59,410 nucleotides of DNA from positions 1-59,410 of the forward strand of contig CAIJXU010000070.1 in NCBI GenBank assembly GCA_903824725.1, in the 5' to 3' direction. The notes beneath the pieces are model-generated. The model was not told the DNA's origin, ran no database searches, and was given only the letters and a program-made list of their open reading frames with translations. The DNA comes from an uncultured Bacteroidota bacterium. GTDB taxonomy: Bacteria; Bacteroidota; Bacteroidia; Chitinophagales; Chitinophagaceae. Each line of letters starts with the position of its first letter. Position 1 is the stretch's first letter. Below, piece by piece: positions 44,881 through 53,533 of this stretch. A program made the translations under genes and the position numbers.

Positions 44881-45951
44881 ATGCAGTTTGATATAAAAAA
44901 AATTGTTCGTCCCAATATTGAAACTTTAAAAGCGTATTCATCTGCTAAGGATGAATATACAGGTGAAGCCAGTGTTTTATTGGATGCAAATGAGAACAGC
45001 TTAGGATCTCCATTGACAAAATGGTATAATCGTTATCCTGATCCTTATCAAAAAGAAGTAAAAGAAAAAATTGCTTACATAAAACAAATTCCGGCATCTA
45101 AGATATTTTTAGGAAATGGGAGTGATGAATGTATCGATATATTGTTTAGGACATTTTGTGTGCCAGGTCAGGATAATATTATCATCTGCCCTCCCACTTA
45201 TCCCATGTATGAAGTAAATGCGAATATTAATAATATTGAAATTAAATCAGCACCCTTACTTCCCGATTACCAGTTAAATGTGGCACATATTGAGCAATTG
45301 GTTGATGATCATACAAAAATCATTTGGATTTGTTCTCCTAATAATCCTACGGGGAACTCATTAGATCGAATTGATATTGAAACTATTTTGAATCATTTCA
45401 ATGGATTGGTGGTAGTGGATGAAGCCTACATTAATTTTTCAAAACAAAAATCTTTTACCTCCTCATTAATTGACTATCCCAATTTAATTGTTTTACAAAC
45501 TTTGAGTAAAGCATGGGGATTAGCCGGTTTGCGTTTGGGTATGTGTTTTGCTAGTGAATCGATTGTGGCTTATATGAATAAGGTAAAAGCGCCTTATAAT
45601 ATAAATATAGTAACGCAGGAATTGGCATTGGTTGCACTTGATGAAGTAGGGCAAGTGAACGATATGATCCAACATTTAGTGGATATGCGCATTGCGTTAG
45701 CTGAAGTGATACAAGGGATGCCCTATGTTGAAAAAGTATACCCATCTGACACCAATTTTTTATTGGTTAAAGTTCCCAAAGCCAGCCAATTGTATCAATA
45801 TTTATTGACACAAGGTATTGTGGTTCGAGATAGGTCCAGTCTTGAAAATTGTTCAGATAGTTTAAGAATAACGGTGGGAACAGAACAAGAAAATACACAA
45901 TTAGTGGATGCCATGGCGAAATGGATCGAATTGACATTCGCAAATGACTAG
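44881..45951 (+). CDS. hisC: histidinol-phosphate aminotransferase
   Basis: This is a PLP-dependent class I/II aminotransferase that makes histidinol phosphate. It has LDANENSLGSPLTKWYNRYP, the PLP-phosphate-binding LGNGSDECIDIL, CSPNNPTGNSLDR, VVDEAYINFS, and TLSKAWGLAGLRLG with the Schiff-base lysine. At 356 residues the length is normal. It starts 3 nt after hisD. The next gene in the operon, 62 nt later, is the unrelated PQQ-type dehydrogenase. Confidence 0.95.
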   Translation: MQFDIKKIVRPNIETLKAYSSAKDEYTGEASVLLDANENSLGSPLTKWYNRYPDPYQKEVKEKIAYIKQIPASKIFLGNGSDECIDILFRTFCVPGQDNIIICPPTYPMYEVNANINNIEIKSAPLLPDYQLNVAHIEQLVDDHTKIIWICSPNNPTGNSLDRIDIETILNHFNGLVVVDEAYINFSKQKSFTSSLIDYPNLIVLQTLSKAWGLAGLRLGMCFASESIVAYMNKVKAPYNINIVTQELALVALDEVGQVNDMIQHLVDMRIALAEVIQGMPYVEKVYPSDTNFLLVKVPKASQLYQYLLTQGIVVRDRSSLENCSDSLRITVGTEQENTQLVDAMAKWIELTFAND

Positions 45952-46013
45952 ATATTCTATTAATTTATTAAATTACATATTCAATCAATTTTAATTATAA
46001 CAAACAATAACAC

Positions 46014-47270
46014 ATGAAGAAAATAATTTATTTCTTATTTCTATTTTTGTTTTGCATTGGAATATTTGCAAATGCACAAGACAATGCTGGATTAACTTTA
46101 CCTGCCGGGTTTAAAGCCAATTTATTTGCTGAAAATATCGGTGGTGCAAGGCATATCGCTATTACAAAAAACGGGGTTATTTTTGCAAAATTAAATCGTG
46201 CTAATAAACAAGGTCAATCTATTGTTCGATTAGAAGATACGAATAAGGATGGTGTAGCAGATAAAATAACTGGCTTAGCTAATTATGGAGGTACTGGTAT
46301 TTACTTAAATGGAAATAATTTGTATGCCAGTTCTAACGAAGCCATTTTTAAATATGAATTAAATAATAATGATGAGGTATTGAATCCACTTAGTCCAGTG
46401 ACAGTAGTGACTGGTCTTATCAATCGTCGTCAACATGAATCAAAGTCAATTACTTTTGATAAAGCGAATCATATATATGTAAACATCGGGGCTTATTCTA
46501 ATGCATGTCAAGAACAAGACAGAACACCTGGTTCAAAAGGTAAAATGCCATGTCCAATTTTAGATTCTGCAGGGGGTATTTGGAAATTTGATGGCAATAA
46601 GGAGAATCAGACTTATGGAGATGGTATGCGATATGCAACTGGATTAAGAAATGTAGTAGGGTTAGATTGGAATACGCAAACGAATAAATTATATGTTTCA
46701 CAACATGGTCGCGATCAGTTAAATACTTTTTTCCCAAGTTTGTATACCGATGCTCAAAATGCAGAATTACCTGCAGAAACATTTTATGAAATCAATGAAG
46801 GAGACAATGCAGGCTGGCCTTATATATATTATGATCCAAGCCAACATAAAAAAATAGTATCACCAGAATATGGTGGAGATGGACAAAAAGAAGGAGCTAG
46901 TAATTTTATAAATCCTGCAGTTGCCTTCCCAGCCCATATGGCACCCATGGCTGTATTATTTTATACAGGAGATCAATTTCCTGCAAAATATAAAAATGGA
47001 GCATTTATTACTTTTCATGGCTCATGGAATAGAGCTCCTCTGCCTCAGGAAGGATTTTTTGTCGCATTTGTTCCTTTTAAAAATGGAAAAGCAACAGGCG
47101 AATGGGAAATTTTTGCAAATGGTTTTGCTGGAACCATTGATGGTGCAAAAGTAACGAGCACCAATAAGGCAAAAGCTAGACCATGTGGTTTGGCCCAAGG
47201 TCCTGATGGATCAATCTATGTAAGTGATGATACGAAAGGCACTATTTTTAAAATTAGTTATAATAAATAA
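46014..47270 (+). CDS. secreted PQQ-type (sorbosone-like) sugar dehydrogenase
   Basis: A signal peptide (residues 1-22, IGIFANAQ) is followed by a six-bladed beta-propeller of the soluble quinoprotein sugar dehydrogenase family. It has IAITKNGVIFAKLNRANK, SKSITFDKANHIYVNIGA, GMRYATGLRNVVGLDWN, YEINEGDNAGWPYIYYD, and ITFHGSWNRAPLPQEGF. The C-terminal blade is RPCGLAQGPDGSIYVSDDT. It probably oxidises a sugar or similar aldose in the periplasm and hands electrons to the next gene's cytochrome. It lies between hisC and hisB on the same strand, with no promoter match in the 62-nt gap. PQQ binding is inferred from the family. Confidence 0.85.
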   Translation: MKKIIYFLFLFLFCIGIFANAQDNAGLTLPAGFKANLFAENIGGARHIAITKNGVIFAKLNRANKQGQSIVRLEDTNKDGVADKITGLANYGGTGIYLNGNNLYASSNEAIFKYELNNNDEVLNPLSPVTVVTGLINRRQHESKSITFDKANHIYVNIGAYSNACQEQDRTPGSKGKMPCPILDSAGGIWKFDGNKENQTYGDGMRYATGLRNVVGLDWNTQTNKLYVSQHGRDQLNTFFPSLYTDAQNAELPAETFYEINEGDNAGWPYIYYDPSQHKKIVSPEYGGDGQKEGASNFINPAVAFPAHMAPMAVLFYTGDQFPAKYKNGAFITFHGSWNRAPLPQEGFFVAFVPFKNGKATGEWEIFANGFAGTIDGAKVTSTNKAKARPCGLAQGPDGSIYVSDDTKGTIFKISYNK

Positions 47271-47280
47271 GTATTTTAAA

Positions 47281-47706
47281 ATGGCGCAATATAAAGGGAA
47301 GGGCATTTTTTTGATATGCATTTTGTTATTTGGTTTAACACAAAGCATTCAAGCACAAAATGTCATCAATGGAAAAAAGATTTATGAAACTAGATGCTTG
47401 GTTTGTCACCAAGCAGATGGGGGTGGGGTGCCCAATATGAATGCACCATTGGATGGATCCACCAATGTGGTTGGAAATGATATTGGTAGGCTAGTTAAGA
47501 TTGTAAAAAATGGGTTTAAAGATAAGGTGGAACTAGATGGTTATTATTATAGCAATGATATGACACCCAATCCTGATTTATCGAATGCGGCAATAGCTGA
47601 TGTTTTAAGTTTTATCAGAACTAGTTGGAGTAATAAAGCTTCCTTAGTGACATTAGCACAAGTAAACAATGCCAATAAAGGCAATCAAAAAAAGAATTCG
47701 AAATAA
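47281..47706 (+). CDS. secreted c-type cytochrome
   Basis: The 141-residue protein has a signal peptide (IFLICILLFGLTQSIQAQ) and one class I haem motif, CLVCH at residues 39-43, with GNDIGRLVKIVKNGF and a candidate distal Met in NDMTPNPDLSNAAIADVLSF. A basic tail ends it. The frame opens upstream at 47224 inside the dehydrogenase gene, but the ATG at 47281 is the sensible start, 10 nt after that gene. The tight spacing and the usual pairing of PQQ dehydrogenases with cytochromes indicate it accepts electrons from the dehydrogenase. It ends 11 nt before hisB. Confidence 0.87.
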   Translation: MAQYKGKGIFLICILLFGLTQSIQAQNVINGKKIYETRCLVCHQADGGGVPNMNAPLDGSTNVVGNDIGRLVKIVKNGFKDKVELDGYYYSNDMTPNPDLSNAAIADVLSFIRTSWSNKASLVTLAQVNNANKGNQKKNSK

Positions 47707-47717
47707 ACACAATTATC

Positions 47718-48848
47718 ATGCGACCTATTTTATTCATTGATCGAGATGGCGTTATTTTAGAAGAACCTAAAACAGATTTTCAAATTGATCATATTGAAAA
47801 AACGAGTTTTGTACCTGGGGTCATCACTAATTTGCACAAAATTGCAACTGAATTAGGTTACTATAAAGTAATGGTCACCAATCAAGACGGTTTAGGCACC
47901 CCATCTTATCCAACAGAACAATTTGAGCCCTTACAACAATTAATGTTGAGAACATTAGCTGCAGAAGGGTTTGTATTTGATGAAATAAAAATCGATACCA
48001 GTTTTGCTAAAGACAATGCACCCACTAGGAAGCCGGGCACTGGACTTGTCCAACATTTATTAAACAACGAGTCATTTGATATCGCCAACTCTTTTGTCAT
48101 TGGAGACAGGTGGAGTGATATTGCACTTGCTAAAAATATGGGTTGCAAAGCCATTTATTTAAAATCAGATCTTCATTCATTAACAGAGGATCAAGAAAAG
48201 GAACTTAGAAGTACCATTGTATTTGAAACCAATAGTTGGTCTGGTATTTATTCATTTCTAAAATTAGGATTGCGACTGGTAAAACACGAACGCATTACCA
48301 AAGAAACAAAAATTAAAATCGCCCTCAATATGGACGGAAGGGGTCATGCCCATATTCATACTGGTCTTGGTTTTTTTGATCATATGCTAGAACAAATTGC
48401 GAGACATGGATCAATTGATTTAGACATTCAGTGCGAAGGTGATTTGCATATTGACGAACACCACACCATTGAAGATGTGGGTATCGCGTTAGGTGAGGCT
48501 TTTGCAAAAGGGTTGTCAGATAAAAGAGGAATGGAAAGATATGGTTATGCTTTACCAATGGATGAGGCCGAGGCCAAAGTATTGATTGATTTTGGGGGTC
48601 GTAATTGGTTGGTTTGGGATGCGAGCTTTACAAGAGAGAAGGTAGGGGAAATGCCTACTGAAATGTTCTTCCATTTTTTCAAATCTTTCAGCGATGCTGC
48701 CAAAGCCAATCTTAATATTAGTTGTAAGGGAGAAAATGAACACCATAAAATAGAGGCCATTTTTAAAGCTTTCGCGAAGGCCATCAAAATGGCAGTGCAC
48801 CGCAATCCTAATAATGACCAATTGCCAAGTACCAAGGGGGTTTTATAG
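47718..48848 (+). CDS. hisB: bifunctional histidinol-phosphatase / imidazoleglycerol-phosphate dehydratase
   Basis: The HAD phosphatase domain (about residues 1-165) starts LFIDRDGVILEEP with D8 and D10 as the catalytic pair, and TNQDGLGTPS and GDRWSDIALAKNMG follow. The dehydratase domain (about 190-376) has GLGFFDHMLEQIARHG, DEHHTIEDVGIALGEA and the C-terminal HHKIEAIFKAFAKAIK with histidine metal ligands. The Cys/His zinc loop found in E. coli HisB is missing: the site reads DTSFAKDNAPTRKPGTG. The length of 376 fits the fused enzyme. It begins 11 nt after the cytochrome gene. Confidence 0.95.
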   Translation: MRPILFIDRDGVILEEPKTDFQIDHIEKTSFVPGVITNLHKIATELGYYKVMVTNQDGLGTPSYPTEQFEPLQQLMLRTLAAEGFVFDEIKIDTSFAKDNAPTRKPGTGLVQHLLNNESFDIANSFVIGDRWSDIALAKNMGCKAIYLKSDLHSLTEDQEKELRSTIVFETNSWSGIYSFLKLGLRLVKHERITKETKIKIALNMDGRGHAHIHTGLGFFDHMLEQIARHGSIDLDIQCEGDLHIDEHHTIEDVGIALGEAFAKGLSDKRGMERYGYALPMDEAEAKVLIDFGGRNWLVWDASFTREKVGEMPTEMFFHFFKSFSDAAKANLNISCKGENEHHKIEAIFKAFAKAIKMAVHRNPNNDQLPSTKGVL

Positions 48849-48886
48849 GTTTTGGACTAACAACTGATAGGTTATCTGGCCTTTAT

Positions 48887-48917
48887 TTGGATTTATAATT
48901 TCATTGTCTTAAATTTG
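48887..48917 (+). promoter_or_regulatory. trp promoter
   Basis: TTG at 48887-48889, a 20-base spacer and a perfect TAaaTTTG at 48910-48917 form a full Bacteroidota promoter. Predicted transcription start is near 48922, 3 nt before the ATG of the trp leader peptide. The layout matches the his promoter exactly. Confidence 0.75.
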
Positions 48918-48924
48918 CGATACG

Positions 48925-48981
48925 ATGATAAAAACAAACAATATTTGGTGGTGGCATACAAACTCCGTTGGGGTACTGTAG
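48925..48981 (+). CDS. trp operon leader peptide
   Basis: The 18-codon frame encodes MIKTNNIWWWHTNSVGVL and ends in TAG. Three consecutive Trp codons lie at 48946-48954. Ribosome stalling there leaves GTTGGGGT at 48967-48974 free to pair with the terminator's left arm. The peptide is too short for ORF callers and has almost no 5' leader. The evidence is codon content, position between a perfect promoter and an intrinsic terminator, and the same design at hisG. Confidence 0.88.
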   Translation: MIKTNNIWWWHTNSVGVL

Positions 48982-49045
48982 TGACATATCTATATTGTCA
49001 AATGATACATGAACCCTAACAGCAATGTTGGGGTTTATTTTTTTT
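48967..49045 (+). terminator. trp attenuator: antiterminator strand and intrinsic terminator
   Basis: The terminator is a 10-bp stem, AACCCTAACA at 49012-49021 with TGTTGGGGTT at 49026-49035 (one T-G pair) around a GCAA tetraloop, followed by a T-rich run to 49045. GTTGGGGT at 48967-48974 repeats the right arm exactly and can pair with 49013-49020 as antiterminator. The strand lies inside the last codons of the leader, so a translating ribosome covers it. Confidence 0.88.
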
Positions 49046-49064
49046 AATAAATGAAAGGGGGAAT

Positions 49065-50477
49065 ATGAAAAAGGTTATGATACAAACGGAGGTCACTAAA
49101 ATGTTGGCCGATACTTTTACACCTGTAGGTATTTACTTACGTTTAAGAGATCGTTTTCGTGACACTATATTACTAGAAAGCACCGATTCGCATGCTGCCG
49201 AAAATAGCTATTCCTTTATTGGAGTGAATGCGATTGGAGGTATCGAAATTTCATCCTTGAATCAAATAGAATTTAAGTATCCCAATCAGGAGCCAGAAAA
49301 AGAGACCATCAAAAATGTACACGATGCACCTGATCGTATTTGGTCCTATATGCAACAATATGAAATGCAAAGTACCAATATAAAAGAGGCTTCCTTTGGA
49401 CAAGGTTTATATGGATATACGACTTATGACGCCATTCCTTTTTTTGATACCATTGAATTTAAAAAAGAAGAAAATATTATTCCCTTAATGCGATATAGAT
49501 TATATCAATATGTTATTGCATTTAATCACTTTAAAGATGAAATATTTATTTGTGAAAATAAATTAGCTGGAGTGGATTCGGAATATGAGGCACTATTATC
49601 TTATATCAAAAGCAAAGATGTACCCCAATATCCCTTTTTTATAAAAGGTACCGAAACGGTGAATCAGACCGACGAGGAGTTTAAAAAAGTAGTAGAACAA
49701 GGTATCAAGCATTGTATGAGAGGAGACGTGTTTCAAATTGTATTGAGCAGGCGTTTTCAGCAATCTTTTCAAGGCGATGAATTCAATGTATATCGCACTT
49801 TAAGAAATATTAATCCTTCTCCTTATTTATTCTTTTTTGATTATGGTGATTATAAATTAATGGGGTCATCTCCTGAGGCACAAATTATTATTAAAAAGGG
49901 TAAAGCAGTAGTGCACCCAATAGCGGGTACATTTAAAAGAAGTGGGGATGAGGCAGTTGATGCAATAATGACACAAAAATTACTGGATGATCCTAAAGAA
50001 AACGCCGAACATGTGATGTTGGTTGATTTAGCTCGAAATGATTTAAGTAGGGTTTGTAGCGAAGTGCGTGTTAAACAATATCGCCAAGTACATTATTATA
50101 GTCATGTGATTCACTGGGTGAGTGAAGTGGAAGGTAACGTTGCAGAAAATGCCAATCCTTTTCAGTTGGTTTCAAAAACTTTTCCAGCAGGAACCTTAAG
50201 CGGTGCTCCTAAATTTAAAGCCATGCAATTGATTGATGCAATGGAACCTACTAAACGCTCTTATTATGGAGGTTGTATTGGATTTGTTGGGTTTGATGGT
50301 AGCTGTAATCAGGCCATTATGATTCGTACTTTTTTAAGTCAACAAAATACCCTCACTTATCAAGCAGGTGCTGGAGTGGTTGCAGCGAGTGTTCCTGAAA
50401 ATGAATTACAGGAAGTAAATAATAAATTAAATGCATTAAAAACAGCCATATTGATGGCTCAAAAAATTCATGCATAA
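49065..50477 (+). CDS. trpE: anthranilate synthase component I
   Basis: TrpE makes anthranilate from chorismate with ammonia supplied by TrpG. The tryptophan feedback site is intact: LLES at residues 36-39 and the conserved Ser ten residues later (S50). The chorismate-binding core contains GDVFQIVLSRRF, HPIAGTFKRS, DLARNDLSRVC and FPAGTLSGAPKFKAMQLI, as in the family. The 470-residue length is normal. It is the first trp gene, 20 nt after the terminator's T run. Confidence 0.96.
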   Translation: MKKVMIQTEVTKMLADTFTPVGIYLRLRDRFRDTILLESTDSHAAENSYSFIGVNAIGGIEISSLNQIEFKYPNQEPEKETIKNVHDAPDRIWSYMQQYEMQSTNIKEASFGQGLYGYTTYDAIPFFDTIEFKKEENIIPLMRYRLYQYVIAFNHFKDEIFICENKLAGVDSEYEALLSYIKSKDVPQYPFFIKGTETVNQTDEEFKKVVEQGIKHCMRGDVFQIVLSRRFQQSFQGDEFNVYRTLRNINPSPYLFFFDYGDYKLMGSSPEAQIIIKKGKAVVHPIAGTFKRSGDEAVDAIMTQKLLDDPKENAEHVMLVDLARNDLSRVCSEVRVKQYRQVHYYSHVIHWVSEVEGNVAENANPFQLVSKTFPAGTLSGAPKFKAMQLIDAMEPTKRSYYGGCIGFVGFDGSCNQAIMIRTFLSQQNTLTYQAGAGVVAASVPENELQEVNNKLNALKTAILMAQKIHA

Positions 50478-50506
50478 AAATGTTGCATTAATACAAAAAA
50501 TAAAAA

Positions 50507-51076
50507 ATGAAAATATTAGTTTTTGATAATTACGATTCCTTTACTTATAACTTAGTTCAGTTGATTAAGGAGATATCACCAAGTTCTATGGTGGAAGTGT
50601 ATCGTAATGATGAAATTGCTTTAGAGCAAGTGAAGGGGTATGATAAAATATTACTTTCTCCTGGCCCAGGTTTGCCATCGGAGTCGGGTTTGTTATTAGA
50701 CTTAATTAAAGAATATGCGGCTAGCAAATCCATTTTGGGTGTGTGTTTAGGGCAGCAAGCTATTGGAGAATCTTTTGGCGGCAAATTGACAAATTTAGCA
50801 AAAGTGTATCATGGTATCGCAACGCCAGTCACCTTAACAAATCCATCTTCTTTGTTTGAAGGATTGCCATCTACGTTTAATGTAGGGCGTTATCATAGCT
50901 GGGTTGTGGATGAAATTAATTTTCCTTCCGATTTAACGATTACTTCAATAGATGAAAATGGATACATCATGTCTTTAGAGCATAAGCAATATGATGTAAA
51001 GGGAGTTCAGTATCATCCCGAAAGTGTTCTCACTCCAGAAGGCGGAAACATAATCAGCAATTGGTTAAAACTATAA
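50507..51076 (+). CDS. trpG: anthranilate synthase component II (glutamine amidotransferase)
   Basis: This class I glutaminase supplies ammonia to TrpE. It starts ILVFDNYDSFTYNLVQLI, with LSPGPGLPSESG, the nucleophile Cys in GVCLGQQAIGESFGG, and the catalytic His-Glu in YHPESVLTPEGG. The length is 189. It is a separate protein here, not fused to TrpE or TrpD. A pabA role is a formal alternative since the two share the fold, but the trp neighbours settle it. Confidence 0.95.
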   Translation: MKILVFDNYDSFTYNLVQLIKEISPSSMVEVYRNDEIALEQVKGYDKILLSPGPGLPSESGLLLDLIKEYAASKSILGVCLGQQAIGESFGGKLTNLAKVYHGIATPVTLTNPSSLFEGLPSTFNVGRYHSWVVDEINFPSDLTITSIDENGYIMSLEHKQYDVKGVQYHPESVLTPEGGNIISNWLKL

Positions 51077-51124
51077 TGTACTCGAGATTACAAAAAATGA
51101 TTTAAAATCGAATATCAAACCAAG

Positions 51125-52117
51125 ATGAAAAAAGTATTACAATATTTATTTGAACACAAAACCTTAACAAGGACTCAGGCGATGGAAGTATTGCTTAATA
51201 TTTCAAATGAAAAATACAATGAGCATGAGATCACCTCTTTTATTACGGTGTATTTAATGCGCAGTATTACTATTGATGAATTATTGGGATTTAGAGATGC
51301 ACTGTTGTCCTTAGCTGTAAAAGTGAACTTAGGTGTTGATAATGCGATAGACATTGTAGGAACAGGAGGAGATGGTAAGGATACTTTTAATATTTCAACA
51401 TTAGCTTGTTTTATAGTAGCTGGTGCAGGACAGCCTGTAGTGAAACATGGAAATTATGGTGCTTCGAGTGTAAGTGGGGCTTCCAATGTAATGGAACAAC
51501 TAGGATATACATTTAAAAACAAAGAAGCAGCTTTGTCGAAGGAAGTAAATGAGGCAGGAATTTGTTTTTTACATGCACCCTTGTTTCACCCAGCTTTGAA
51601 AGCAGTAGGTCCCATGAGAAGAAATATAGGAGTGCGCACATTCTTTAATATGTTAGGCCCGATTGTGAATCCAGCACAACCTAAATTTCAATTAATTGGC
51701 GTTTATAATTTAGAAATGGCAAGAATTTATAATTATGTGTTACAATTATTAGATAAGGAATTTACTTTAATTCATAGTTTGGATGGATATGATGAAATTT
51801 CATTGACAACGGATACCAAAATAATAACGAATAAAGGGGAGTCCATTAAAACACCTTATGAACTTGGAAAGAAAAAAGTGTTTGCTTCTGAATTGCATGG
51901 AGGTGCTACAGTGCAAGAAGCTGCTGCTATTTTTAAAACTATAATAGAAGGCAAAGGCAGCTGGTCTCAAAATGCGGTGGTATTAGCCAATGCCGCAATG
52001 GCATTACATGTGACAGGAAAATATCAAAATTATGATGCTGCATTTCAGGCAGCGGTGACTAGTTTGGAAACGGGCGCGGCGAATCAATGTTTACAAAAAT
52101 TAATAAGTCTACAATGA
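51125..52117 (+). CDS. trpD: anthranilate phosphoribosyltransferase
   Basis: TrpD joins anthranilate to PRPP. The 330-residue protein has DIVGTGGDGKDTFNISTLA (PRPP and phosphate site), VVKHGNYGASSVSGASNVME, HAPLFHPALKAVGPMRRNIGV and FNMLGPIVNPA, all family signatures. The stop TGA overlaps the trpC start codon as ATGA, so translation is coupled. It uses PRPP, the same substrate as HisG at the front of the supraoperon. Confidence 0.96.
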   Translation: MKKVLQYLFEHKTLTRTQAMEVLLNISNEKYNEHEITSFITVYLMRSITIDELLGFRDALLSLAVKVNLGVDNAIDIVGTGGDGKDTFNISTLACFIVAGAGQPVVKHGNYGASSVSGASNVMEQLGYTFKNKEAALSKEVNEAGICFLHAPLFHPALKAVGPMRRNIGVRTFFNMLGPIVNPAQPKFQLIGVYNLEMARIYNYVLQLLDKEFTLIHSLDGYDEISLTTDTKIITNKGESIKTPYELGKKKVFASELHGGATVQEAAAIFKTIIEGKGSWSQNAVVLANAAMALHVTGKYQNYDAAFQAAVTSLETGAANQCLQKLISLQ

Positions 52118-52917
52118 GCCAAAATATTTTAGCAAAAATAGTAGCACAAAAATTAGGGGAGGTAGCCCTTCGCAAACAAGAAGTAAGTATTGCGCAACTT
52201 GAGGCTATGCCATTGTTTGGTAAAAAAGCCTATTCTTTAAAATCGAATATTCTAGATAAAAATAAAACAGGCATCATTGCCGAATTTAAACGACAATCTC
52301 CTTCCAAAGGCATTATTAATAATACAGCACAAGTGCATGAAGTCACTAAAGCGTATTCCGATTTTGGCGCATCAGGAATTTCGGTTTTAACTGATCAGTC
52401 TTTTTTTGGAGGCACATTAGACGATTTGGCAATCGCAGTTCAACATACTACACCCGTATTAAGAAAGGAATTTATTATTGATGAATTTCAAGTGATTGAA
52501 GCCAAAGCTTATGGCGCATCAGTCATATTATTAATAGCCTCATGTTTAACGCCTGCTGAAACAGAATTATTAGCCGGCACAGCTAAGGAATTAGGTATGG
52601 AAGTGTTATTAGAATTACATGATGCATCTGAACTAGAATATATCTGTGATGAGATTGATTTTGTGGGTATTAACAATCGAAGTTTAAAATCTTTCGAAGT
52701 AAATATTGAACATTCATTACAATTAAGGAGTCAATTGCCAAAAAATAAATTAAGTATTGCTGAAAGCGGCATTTATGATCTAGCCACTTTTGAATTATTA
52801 AAAAAAGAAGGGTTTGACGGTTTTTTAATGGGTGAATATTTTATGAAACAGGATAATCCTGCAGCAGCTTTTGAATTATTTGTATCACAAATTAAAAGGA
52901 ATAGCAATGCAGTATAA
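52114..52917 (+). CDS. trpC: indole-3-glycerol phosphate synthase
   Basis: TrpC closes the pyrrole ring to make indole-3-glycerol phosphate. It is a separate TIM-barrel protein of 267 residues, not fused to TrpF. Motifs are IIAEFKRQSPSKGII, GASGISVLTDQSFFGG, LRKEFIIDEFQVIEAKAYGA, VGINNRSLKSFEVN and IAESGIYD. The open frame begins at 52087 inside trpD, but the ATG at 52114 overlaps the trpD stop by four bases and gives the usual N-terminus. Confidence 0.95.
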   Translation: MSQNILAKIVAQKLGEVALRKQEVSIAQLEAMPLFGKKAYSLKSNILDKNKTGIIAEFKRQSPSKGIINNTAQVHEVTKAYSDFGASGISVLTDQSFFGGTLDDLAIAVQHTTPVLRKEFIIDEFQVIEAKAYGASVILLIASCLTPAETELLAGTAKELGMEVLLELHDASELEYICDEIDFVGINNRSLKSFEVNIEHSLQLRSQLPKNKLSIAESGIYDLATFELLKKEGFDGFLMGEYFMKQDNPAAAFELFVSQIKRNSNAV

Positions 52918-53533
52918 AGTATGTGGCATCACCCAAGCAGAACAAGCTATTACATTAGACAGTATGGGTGTTGACTATATTGGATTTATATTTTACCCTT
53001 TATCAAAAAGGTATGTATTGAATTCATTAAGCATAGATGATCTTGCGAAGTTGAAGCCCACTCATGCCAAAAAAGTGGGCGTATTTGTTAATGAAACAGC
53101 AGTAAAAGTGTTGGGGATAGTAGAAAAGGCAAAATTGGATTTGGTCCAGTTGCATGGGGAAGAAGATGTTGAGTATTGCAAAAGCATTGAAAAAGTAGTT
53201 CCTGTGATAAAGGTTTTCAGAGTAGGAAATGTAGTACCTGATTTTACTGTATTTGAGCAAGCGGCTTCCTATTATTTGTTTGATACAGATAGTGCTTTGT
53301 ATGGGGGCACTGGACAACATTTTAATTGGGAGATAATAAAAAATACTGCAATTCAAAAGCCTTATTTTTTAAGTGGAGGAATTGGCCCCCATGATGTTCA
53401 AGGAATTGAAGTAATGCAAAAAACAAAAGCAGGAAAGGATCTGATGGCGATAGATATTAATAGCCAATTTGAAACGACACCTGGGATTAAAAATTTAGAA
53501 ATGATTAAAACATTTATAGATGTCCATATTTAA
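52907..53533 (+). CDS. trpF: phosphoribosylanthranilate isomerase
   Basis: TrpF carries out the Amadori rearrangement of phosphoribosylanthranilate. The protein from the chosen ATG begins YKVCGITQAEQA with the catalytic Cys region, then VDYIGFIFYPLSKRYV, HAKKVGVFVNE and LVQLHGEED. GGIGPHDVQGIE and AIDINSQFETTPGIKN end it. The frame opens at 52871, but the ATG at 52907 is the family start and overlaps trpC by 11 bases. It is also a paralogue of HisA, which is encoded three genes later. Confidence 0.93.
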   Translation: MQYKVCGITQAEQAITLDSMGVDYIGFIFYPLSKRYVLNSLSIDDLAKLKPTHAKKVGVFVNETAVKVLGIVEKAKLDLVQLHGEEDVEYCKSIEKVVPVIKVFRVGNVVPDFTVFEQAASYYLFDTDSALYGGTGQHFNWEIIKNTAIQKPYFLSGGIGPHDVQGIEVMQKTKAGKDLMAIDINSQFETTPGIKNLEMIKTFIDVHI

